Source of the DNA: CALARM01 sp036746235
GTDB taxonomy: Bacteria; Vulcanimicrobiota; SpSt-956; JAKJGF01
DNA: 5,275 nt
Direction: 5' to 3'
Assembly: GCA_036746235.1 (NCBI GenBank)
Contig: DAIOEN010000349.1
Span: forward strand, 1-5,275
Shown here: positions 1-5,275 of the stretch, piece by piece
Layout: each line of letters opens with the position of its first letter
Position numbering within the stretch: the stretch's first letter is position 1
Program-made: the position numbers and the translations under genes
Notes under the pieces: model-generated
The model's input: only the letters and a program-made list of their open reading frames with translations
What the model was told of the DNA's origin: nothing
Databases searched by the model: none

Positions 1-80
1 TGGCAAGGGTTTATTGACCAACTCGCTGAGGTGGCCTAATTGGCCAAAGTCGAGTCTTATATATAATCAAAGATCCTGCT
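1..80. other. Left flank: small dyad and possible 12-codon gene tail
   Basis: No recognisable gene is present. In frame 1 the first 12 codons read WQGFIDQLAEVA and stop with TAA at 37-39, so this could be the end of a gene lying to the left, but 12 residues are not enough to name or prove it. A dyad TGGCC-TAATT-GGCCA lies at 32-46, nested inside a weaker pair ACTCG (21-25) / CGAGT (51-55). This could be a leaky terminator-like fold for the upstream gene, but no T-run follows it. I see no tRNA or other RNA gene. Confidence 0.2.
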
Positions 81-183
<103 letters not shown>

Positions 184-186
<3 letters not shown>

Positions 187-212
187 ACTGACAGTATTTT
201 TTAAATTATAAT
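184..212 (+). promoter_or_regulatory. Near-consensus σ70-type promoter for the σ54-activator gene
   Basis: TTGACT (184-189) and TATAAT (207-212) are separated by exactly 17 bp; five of six -35 bases and all six -10 bases match the housekeeping consensus. Transcription would begin near 219, giving a leader of about 120 nt before the ATG at 340. The match is strong even for AT-rich DNA, where -10-like boxes are common. It implies largely constitutive supply of the regulator, with activity then controlled by phosphorylation or the PAS domain (inference). Confidence 0.7.
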
Positions 213-216
213 ATTC

Positions 217-240
217 GTTAAGAGACCAAATGTTAAGAGA
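217..240 (+). repeat. 9-bp direct repeat GTTAAGAGA at the predicted transcription start
   Basis: GTTAAGAGA occurs at 217-225 and again at 232-240, 15 bp apart from start to start, straddling and following the predicted +1 near 219. Such paired direct repeats can be operator half-sites, but 15 bp is not a whole number of helical turns and no protein can be assigned. Confidence 0.4.
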
Positions 241-266
241 GATAAGGGATTTTAATCTTCTAAAAA

Positions 267-293
267 ATTACAGATACTATATTTATCTGTAAT
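267..293. promoter_or_regulatory. Perfect 10+10-bp inverted repeat in the leader
   Basis: ATTACAGATA (267-276) and TATCTGTAAT (284-293) are perfect reverse complements around a 7-nt centre. The element lies inside the predicted leader of the regulator gene, about 46 bp before its ATG. It is AT-rich and no T-run follows, so an operator for a dimeric protein (possibly autoregulation) is at least as likely as an RNA hairpin. TTGTAAT, which overlaps its outer arm, also occurs in the downstream intergenic region at 2212-2218 and 2364-2370, a possible but weak link. Confidence 0.5.
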
Positions 294-339
294 ATACCTC
301 TTTATTAAAATTCTGCCTCTCTCACCATAAGGTGTTGCT

Positions 340-2207
340 ATGCCATCGGTAAAGATTTTAATTGTTGAAGATGAAAAAATTTCAGCTATGGCTATGAGAA
401 AAATGCTTGTAGAACTGGGATATACAGTGATCGGTACAGTTATGTCAGGTGAACAGGCTATCAAAAAAGCATCTGAAATACAGCCCGATCTGGTTCTTAT
501 GGATATTAAGTTAGACGGACTCCTTGATGGTATAGAAACTGCTGAAACACTGAACAGACTTTACAATATACCTGTAGTATACATTACAGCTTATGAAGAT
601 GAACAGATTTTTCAGAGAGCAAAACTGACAGCCCCCTTCGGATATATGATAAAACCTTTTGACGAAAGATTGCTTCGTATTAATATAGAGATAGCAATCT
701 ATAAACATCAGGTGGAAGAGAAATTAAAAGAAAAAGCTCTGGAGGAGGAAAAGGAAACGTATCGCCTGAACCTTGAAGCTATTTTTAGAAGCCTTGAAGA
801 AGGAATTATTTCTGTAGACAGGGATTTGAATATAATTTATTTAAACCCTGCTATTGAGAATACGTGCGGATTTTCCGGTGAAGATACAGGTAAACCTTTC
901 AGAATTTTTAAAAAGAATAGCTGTAATAAGTGTATTGAAATACTTGAGGAAACTATAATAAGAAAACAACCGGTAAAAATAGATCGTTTCGAATGTGATC
1001 GAAATAACTCTTCTAAAAAGGTGTTTTCTATCAATTCCGTTCCTCTTATAGACGAAAAGGGACTATTTTCGGGAGCAGTGCTTGTACTAAGAGATAAAAC
1101 ACACATAGATGTTCTTGAAAAGGAACTGAAGGAAAGAAGAAGTTTTTATAATATAATCGGAAAAAGTAAAGAAATTCAGAAAATCTATGATCTCATTGAA
1201 ATACTCTCTGAAGTTCAGAGTACTGTCCTCATAACAGGAGAAAGCGGTACAGGGAAAGAACTTGTAGCGGAAGCCCTTCATTATAAAGGTATACGCAGCA
1301 ATAAACCCCTGGTGAAACTGAACTGTACAGCCCTTTCAGAAAGTTTGCTTGAAAGCGAACTCTTCGGCCATGTAAAAGGAGCCTTTACGGGAGCGCTGAA
1401 AGATAAAATAGGACGTTTTCAGAAAGCTGACGGTGGTACAATTTTTCTGGATGAAATAGGCAATATATCCTCCAATATGCAACTTCATCTCCTCAGAGTT
1501 CTTCAGGAAAGAGAATTTGAACAGGTAGGAGGTAATGAAACTATTAAAATAGATGTAAGAGTTATTGCAGCTACCAATGAGGATTTACGGGAAAAGGTCA
1601 GAACCGGCCAGTTTCGGGAAGATCTTTATTATCGTCTGAAAGTGGTGGAAATAAAATTACCTCCCCTGAGAGAAAGGATTGAAGATATACTGTTACTGTC
1701 AGAGTTTTTTATTCAAAAATTGAATAAAAATTTTAACAGGAATATAACCGGTATTTCATCCGGTGTTCAGAGAATTTTTTTGGAATATTCTTGGCCCGGA
1801 AATATCAGAGAGCTTGAACATACTGTAGAACATGCTTTTGTCCTCTGCCGTAACTCTGTTATAACTGTAGATGATCTGCCATGTGACCTGAGGGAACCAT
1901 TCTTTTTACCTGCCTCTGATAAAATAGAAAATGAAAAAGAGATAATTATTTCTGCCCTGGAAAGATTTAGATGGAATAAGACCGATACGGCCAGATATCT
2001 CGGTATGAGCCGTCAGACTATTNNNNNNNNNNNNNNNNNNNNNNNNNNNNNNNNNNNNNNNNNNNNNNNNNNNNNNNNNNNNNNNNNNNNNNNNNNNNNN
2101 NNNNNNNNNNNNNNNNNNNNNNTAGATGGAATAAGACCGATACGGCCAGATATCTCGGTATGAGCCGTCAGACTATTTATAGAAAAATTAAAGAGTATAA
2201 TATTTAA
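340..2207 (+). CDS. σ54-dependent transcriptional activator, REC-PAS-AAA+-Fis HTH (spans assembly gap)
   Basis: This is a bacterial enhancer-binding protein that uses ATP to open σ54-RNA polymerase promoters. Residues 1-115 are a CheY-like receiver with acidic E10/D11, phospho-acceptor D55, T83 and K105-P106. Helical linker 116-145 leads to a PAS domain (about 146-255) with C195-x-x-C198 plus C176 and C219. The AAA+ core (about 272-500) has Walker A GESGTGKE (300-307), the σ54-contact loop GAFTGA (347-352), Walker B GGTIFLDE (365-372), arginine-finger region FREDLYYRL (425-433) and SWPGNIREL (484-492). A Fis-type helix-turn-helix begins near residue 541. The start at 340 has AAGGTG at 329-334, 5 nt upstream. 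The 100-N gap (2023-2122) is flanked by identical 55-base copies. Removing one copy and the Ns continues in frame through YRKIKEYNI to TAA at 2205-2207, giving 570 residues. Reading through the Ns as written shifts frame and gives a false stop at 2163. The cognate kinase and ligand are unknown; no kinase lies nearby. The likely target is the σ54 promoter at 2372. Confidence 0.93.
1968..2177. repeat. Identical 55-bp sequence on both sides of the N-gap (assembly overlap)
   Basis: Bases 1968-2022 and 2123-2177 are identical over all 55 positions, and each copy abuts the run of Ns directly. Both encode the FRWNKTDTARYLGMSRQTI part of the helix-turn-helix. The second copy continues into the natural end of the gene. 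An exact overlap of 55 is what de Bruijn-graph contigs built with k = 55 share at their ends, so this is best read as one genomic sequence shown twice. It is not a biological repeat unless long reads show otherwise. Confidence 0.9.
2023..2122. other. Assembly gap: exactly 100 Ns
   Basis: One hundred N characters form the conventional placeholder for a gap of unknown length. Since the flanks share 55 bases and joining them restores a full reading frame, the true gap length is probably minus 55, meaning that no sequence is missing. All coordinates after 2122 would then move down by 155 in the real genome. Confidence 0.95.
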
Positions 2208-2211
2208 TTTC

Positions 2212-2261
2212 TTGTAATACTATGACAATATGTCATGTTACATAATGTCACAATGTTACAT
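2212..2261. promoter_or_regulatory. Repeat cluster, candidate upstream activator (enhancer) sites
   Basis: A perfect dyad ATGACA-ATA-TGTCAT lies at 2222-2236, enclosed by an outer pair TGTAA (2213-2217) / TTACA (2238-2242). ATGTTACAT occurs twice, at 2235-2243 and 2253-2261 (18 bp apart), and ATGTCA twice, at 2230-2235 and 2245-2250 (15 bp apart). Activators of the NtrC family bind dyads roughly 80-200 bp before their σ54 promoter. This cluster lies about 110-160 bp before the -24 box at 2372, so position and symmetry fit. Binding by the protein encoded just upstream is inference. The dyad begins only 15 bp after that gene's stop codon and lacks a GC-rich stem and T-run, so it does not look like a terminator. 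Confidence 0.5.
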
Positions 2262-2284
2262 CTCCAGGAACAGTTTTTCGTAAC

Positions 2285-2304
2285 TTTATTTTATTTTATT
2301 TTTA
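2285..2304. repeat. TTTAT pentamer repeat, T-rich spacer
   Basis: Three exact TTTAT units (2285-2299) are followed by a degenerate fourth. It lies between the candidate activator sites and the σ54 promoter, where flexible or bent DNA helps looping. I could not find a convincing IHF site. The repeat may be only compositional. Confidence 0.35.
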
Positions 2305-2371
2305 CTGTTGCGTATATTGGAACGAGTTTTTATATCATTTTTCCTGATATTATTATTCTTTTCTTGTAATC

Positions 2372-2387
2372 TGGCATTTATCCTGCT
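2372..2387 (+). promoter_or_regulatory. σ54 (-24/-12) promoter for the chemoreceptor gene
   Basis: TGGCATTTATCCTGCT matches the σ54 consensus TGGCACG-N4-TTGCW: TGGCA at the -24 element, TGC plus T at the -12 element, and the diagnostic GG (2373-2374) to GC (2385-2386) spacing of 10 bp. The deviations are C to T and G to T after TGGCA and the first T of TTGC. Transcription would start near 2398, leaving a leader of about 230 nt. The gene immediately upstream encodes a σ54 activator, which raises the prior that this site is real. Confidence 0.65.
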
Positions 2388-2475
2388 CTGTTATATTATT
2401 GTATTAATTTTCTTTATTATGATTTTTTGTTGATTTTTATAGAATATTATAAGGGGGGATTATAAAGTCAATTTA

Positions 2476-2505
2476 TTGATTTACCGAATCGTGTATGAGT
2501 ATATT
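2476..2505 (+). promoter_or_regulatory. Weak possible σ70-like promoter
   Basis: TTGATT (2476-2481) and TATATT (2500-2505) are 18 bp apart. In DNA this AT-rich such pairs arise by chance, so this is only a possible second, basal promoter for the chemoreceptor gene. The -10 lacks one consensus base and the -35 lacks two. Confidence 0.2.
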
Positions 2506-2522
2506 TGTAAGCATTCGTCTGA

Positions 2523-2570
2523 CAGCAGTCAGCAGATAGCTTTTATATAAAAATTTATAGCTGACTGCTG
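2523..2570 (+). other. Long hairpin in the chemoreceptor leader (11-bp perfect stem)
   Basis: CAGCAGTCAGC (2523-2533) pairs perfectly with GCTGACTGCTG (2560-2570) around a 26-nt AT-rich loop, which itself has ATAAA/TTTAT complementarity. Outer bases GTCTG (2517-2521) can pair with CAGAC (2579-2583). The stem ends about 57 nt before the ATG at 2628. No T-run follows, so it is not a standard intrinsic terminator, and I recognise no riboswitch class. It may stabilise the mRNA, bind a protein, or be a remnant of a dispersed intergenic repeat. Confidence 0.55.
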
Positions 2571-2627
2571 AGTGTTTGCAGACAGGTAGAGTTTCAAAAA
2601 TTAATATTTAGAGAGAGGGAGAGAGTT

Positions 2628-5275
2628 ATGAAAATAATAGATAAAATAAGTATCAGATGGAAGCTTATGTTCTTTGTTATACTGGCTGTCGTACCAATAA
2701 TAGTGCTCGGCTTTTTCAGTTATAATACTGCCAGAAAAGAAACATTGAAACAGATTGAAGAGAACCTGAAACAACAGGGATTTTTTATTTCAGAGGAAGT
2801 GAGGAATGTATATGATTTGTTTCAGAATAATCTGAACAATAATTTAACAGTGGCAGAATATATAATTTTTTCTTCCAGACCCGGGATAGACGAAAGTAAT
2901 TTAATATACATTACTGCAGTAAACCAGGATGATAAATCTGCAAGGAAAATCTCCATACCTTCCATGAAGATTAATGGCAGAAATATTGCCTATAACTATG
3001 AAGGGGTAGATAAAATAGAGAAAATGCTGGGTGTGACCTGTACCATATTTCAGGTTATACCGGAAGGTTTATTGAGAATATCTACAAATGTGAAAAAACA
3101 GGATGGGACAAGAGCTGTCGGAACATATATACCTTCATCTTCACCGGTATATGAAACTGTCATGAGAGGGGAAACATTTCGTGGCAGGGCAATGGTAGTT
3201 GGGAAATGTTATCTTACTGCCTATGAGCCTATAAAGGATATGAGAGGCAATATTATAGGGGCATTGTATGTTGGTATGGATGAAAAATTATGCCAGAAGT
3301 CTTTACTGGATAGTATTTCAAAACTGGTTATAGGAAAGACCGGATATGTTTTTATACTGGACGGAAGTGAAGGGAAAAATAAAGGTGATTACATTTTATC
3401 TGCCGGAAGAAAAAGAGACGGGGAAAATATATGGAATATGGAAGATTCTTCGGGAAATTTGTTTATTCAGGATATGATAAATAATACAGTAAAGTTAAAA
3501 GAAGGGGAGATTTATATCAGTTATTATCCCTGGAAGAATAAAGGTGAGAATACGGCAAGGATGAAGGTTGCAGGCTGTGTATATTTCCCTGAATTGAAGT
3601 GGGTTATAGGGTGCAGTGCCTATCAGGAAGAGTTTTTTGACGGGCTGAAACAGATAAAATTAATTGCCGTAACTGTAGCCTTCATTGCCATAGTACTTAC
3701 TATATTATTCGGACTTTTAATTGTTCGTAATATAACAGGGATAATTAAGAGTTTACAGCAGGAAACAAAAAAGCTTATTGAAGCGACAACTGCAGGTAAA
3801 CTGGATGTCAGGGGAGAGCCGGAAAAGATTAATTTCGAATTCAGAGCTATTATAGAAGGTATAAACGGCCTTCTTGATGCAGTCATAGGACCGTTGAATG
3901 TAGCAGCAGAGTATATAGACAGAATTTCAAAAGGAGATACTCCTCCGAAGATTATCGATTCTTACCGGGGAGATTTTAATGAAATCAAAAATAACCTGAA
4001 TAACTGTATTGATGCCATAGAAGGACTCGTGACAGAAACAGGTGTTGTAATAAATGCCGCTAAAGAAGGTAATTTAAATGTGAGAGCAGATGCAGATAAG
4101 CTTCAGGGTGTCTATCGTAAAATTCTGAGAGGATTTAACGAATCTCTGGATTTAATAATAAATCCCCTCTATGTAGCAGCAGATTATATTGCCAGAATAA
4201 GCAGCGGAGATATGCCGGAAAAGATTACCGCTTCTTATAAGGGAGATTTTAATGTAATTAAAAATAATATAAATCAGCTTGTAGAAGTACTGAATGGTAT
4301 AACTGTTATAGCAGAAAAAATTTCAGATGGTAATCTGGATATAGAAATCAGAGAGAGGTCAGGGCAGGATAAACTTATGCAGTCATTAAAGGGAATGGTT
4401 GCCTGTATTATGTCTCTGATAAATGAAGTAGATAAGCTTACACTGGCAGCAGTAGAAGGCAGGCTGGACGCAAGAGGTGATATGTCACGATTTAACGGAG
4501 ATTTCAGAAAGATTGTAAAAGGTATAAATGATACCCTTGATTCTGTAATAAACCCTCTGAATATGTCTGCAGACTATGTGGAAAGTATAAGTAAAGGTAA
4601 TATACCGGAGAAGATTACAGATAATTATAACGGAGATTTTAATAAAATTAAGAACAATGTGAATGTTCTTATAGACAATCTGAATAATATTACACATATT
4701 GCAGAAGAAATTGCATGTGGTAATCTGGATGTACAGGTTCAGGAACGTTCGGAACGGGATAAGCTTATGAAGGCTCTGAAACGAATGGTTGTCTACCTCC
4801 ATGATATTGCCTCCATTACAGGTGAAATATCGGCAGGTAATCTTATGGTAGAGGCCACAGCCGCATCAGAACATGATAGCCTTATGGTATCGCTTCAGCA
4901 AATGGTTGTAAAGCTCAGAGATTTTGTCAGCAGATTGACTTCTGCATCAGATAATGTGGCGAGAGGGAGCCGTGAGATGAATGACACTTCGGAACAGTTA
5001 TCCCAGGGCAATACGGAACAGGCAGCTTCTGCTGAAGAGGTATCTTCTTCTATGGAACAGATGGCGGCAAATATAAAGCAGAATGCCGATAATGCCCAGC
5101 AGACTGAAAAGATTGCCATGAAGGCATCGGAAGATGCAAAAGAAGGTGGTAAGTCTGTAATGGAAACTGTAGAAGCTATGAGAAAAATAGCAGGGAAGAT
5201 CGCTATTATAGAAGAGATAGCAAGGCAGACCAATATGCTGGCACTGAATGCGGCTATTGAAGCGGCAAGAGCAGG
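2628..5275 (+). CDS. Methyl-accepting chemotaxis protein, Cache_3/Cache_2-like sensor with poly-HAMP array (3' end cut by window)
   Basis: A transmembrane receptor that would signal through CheW/CheA to the flagellar motor or a related output. The frame is open for 882 codons to the window edge. The start at 2628 follows AGGGAG (2616-2621), 6 nt upstream. TM1 is residues about 13-30 and TM2 about 344-366. The periplasmic part between them resembles the Cache_3-Cache_2 fusion family: RAVGTYI, GRAMVVGKCYLTAYEPIKD, GALYVGMDE (211-219), GKTGYVFILDG (236-246), then a YPWKN and WVIGCSAY ending; such domains bind small metabolites, ligand unknown. Residues about 367-763 form roughly nine tandem HAMP-like units. 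From 764 a coiled coil begins: A799-A800-S-A-E803-E804-V-S-S-S fits the methylation-site consensus, and QTNMLALNAAIEAARAG (867-883) is the conserved hairpin tip that contacts CheA/CheW. The descending helix and C-terminus lie beyond the window. Probably expressed from the σ54 promoter at 2372. No adenylate-cyclase or kinase domain is seen, so a chemotaxis-class transducer is very likely. Confidence 0.93.
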   Translation, partial: MKIIDKISIRWKLMFFVILAVVPIIVLGFFSYNTARKETLKQIEENLKQQGFFISEEVRNVYDLFQNNLNNNLTVAEYIIFSSRPGIDESNLIYITAVNQDDKSARKISIPSMKINGRNIAYNYEGVDKIEKMLGVTCTIFQVIPEGLLRISTNVKKQDGTRAVGTYIPSSSPVYETVMRGETFRGRAMVVGKCYLTAYEPIKDMRGNIIGALYVGMDEKLCQKSLLDSISKLVIGKTGYVFILDGSEGKNKGDYILSAGRKRDGENIWNMEDSSGNLFIQDMINNTVKLKEGEIYISYYPWKNKGENTARMKVAGCVYFPELKWVIGCSAYQEEFFDGLKQIKLIAVTVAFIAIVLTILFGLLIVRNITGIIKSLQQETKKLIEATTAGKLDVRGEPEKINFEFRAIIEGINGLLDAVIGPLNVAAEYIDRISKGDTPPKIIDSYRGDFNEIKNNLNNCIDAIEGLVTETGVVINAAKEGNLNVRADADKLQGVYRKILRGFNESLDLIINPLYVAADYIARISSGDMPEKITASYKGDFNVIKNNINQLVEVLNGITVIAEKISDGNLDIEIRERSGQDKLMQSLKGMVACIMSLINEVDKLTLAAVEGRLDARGDMSRFNGDFRKIVKGINDTLDSVINPLNMSADYVESISKGNIPEKITDNYNGDFNKIKNNVNVLIDNLNNITHIAEEIACGNLDVQVQERSERDKLMKALKRMVVYLHDIASITGEISAGNLMVEATAASEHDSLMVSLQQMVVKLRDFVSRLTSASDNVARGSREMNDTSEQLSQGNTEQAASAEEVSSSMEQMAANIKQNADNAQQTEKIAMKASEDAKEGGKSVMETVEAMRKIAGKIAIIEEIARQTNMLALNAAIEAARA
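4047..4790 (+). repeat. Internal duplication of a three-HAMP module (390-bp period)
   Basis: Residues 474-591 (4047-4400) align without any gap to residues 604-721 (4437-4790), an offset of exactly 130 residues. By hand count about 64 of 118 positions are identical. Each copy runs from a GNL/GRL-type unit through an INPL...DY...PEKIT..Y.GDFN.IKNN unit to a GNLD...ERS..DKLM unit. A related half copy, GPLNVAAEYI...GDFNEIKNN, starts earlier at residue 421. The receptor has therefore grown its HAMP array by in-frame module duplication, as known for poly-HAMP receptors. Confidence 0.8.

Noticed and set aside
252..1281. Antisense open frames at 252-464, 511-708, 837-1106 and 1087-1281
   Set aside because: They are opposite the receiver, PAS and linker parts of the regulator gene (the first also overlaps its leader dyad) and show no domain or convincing ribosome binding site.
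340..2163. A 607-codon version of the regulator ending at 2163
   Set aside because: It depends on translating 100 Ns and enters the second copy of the duplicated 55 bases in the wrong frame; the in-frame reconstruction ends at 2207.
2222..2236. Intrinsic terminator of the regulator gene
   Set aside because: The stem is 6 bp and AT-rich with a 3-nt centre and no T-run; it fits better as a protein-binding dyad.
2230..2283. Small ORF of 17 codons within the repeat cluster
   Set aside because: It lacks a ribosome binding site and is made almost entirely of the repeated operator-like motifs.
2269..2309. AACAGT / ACTGTT inverted pair
   Set aside because: The 6-bp arms are separated by 29 nt in T-rich DNA, so the pair is likely due to chance.
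2495..2539. Small ORF of 14 codons (MSIFVSIRLTAVSR)
   Set aside because: It has no ribosome binding site and overlaps the left arm of the hairpin; this length is expected by chance.
3623..5233. Antisense open frames at 3623-3886, 4485-4802 and 4895-5233
   Set aside because: They lie opposite the continuous, domain-rich chemoreceptor frame, have no recognisable domain and are explained as shadows of that gene.

Overview
The window reads as AT-rich bacterial DNA with a σ54-dependent regulator followed by a chemoreceptor-type transducer. The gene families (a CheY-like receiver fused to PAS, σ54 AAA+ and Fis-type HTH; a double-Cache poly-HAMP methyl-accepting protein) point to a motile Gram-negative such as a Desulfobacterota/Deltaproteobacteria-like, Nitrospirota-like or Spirochaetota-like lineage. 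That placement is an inference from family resemblance and cannot be settled here. A run of exactly 100 Ns, flanked on both sides by the same 55 bases, shows that this is a scaffolded draft or metagenomic assembly.

Layout. Positions 1-80 are an uninformative left flank with a small dyad and perhaps the last 12 codons of an unseen gene. Positions 81-186 are a degenerate heptanucleotide tandem repeat (consensus YTTCACT) with no G on the + strand. A near-consensus σ70 promoter (TTGACT-17-TATAAT, 184-212) starts at the end of that repeat. It would drive a 340-2207 gene through a leader of about 120 nt that carries a 9-bp direct repeat and a perfect 10+10-bp inverted repeat. The 340-2207 gene encodes a REC-PAS-AAA(σ54)-Fis regulator. 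Its end is interrupted on paper by the N-gap, but collapsing the duplicated 55 bases restores one clean 570-residue protein. Read literally through the Ns, the frame slips and gives a false C-terminus ending at 2163.

The 420-bp gap between the two genes (2208-2627) is not empty. It holds a cluster of inverted and direct repeats (2212-2261) placed like an enhancer for a σ54 activator, a TTTAT-rich stretch, a good -24/-12 σ54 promoter (TGGCATTTATCCTGCT, 2372-2387), and a long hairpin (2523-2570) in the presumed 5' leader. Downstream, 2628-5275 is a single open frame that runs off the window (at least 882 codons). It encodes a membrane chemoreceptor with a Cache_3/Cache_2-like sensor, two membrane spans, about nine tandem HAMP-like units and the first half of the MCP signalling hairpin. 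Its six last array units include an internal duplication with a 390-bp period.

Working model (inference): the two-component/PAS-controlled activator is made from a housekeeping promoter, binds the repeat cluster just behind its own gene, and switches on the chemoreceptor from the σ54 promoter. No sensor kinase or other chemotaxis gene is visible here to test the model.
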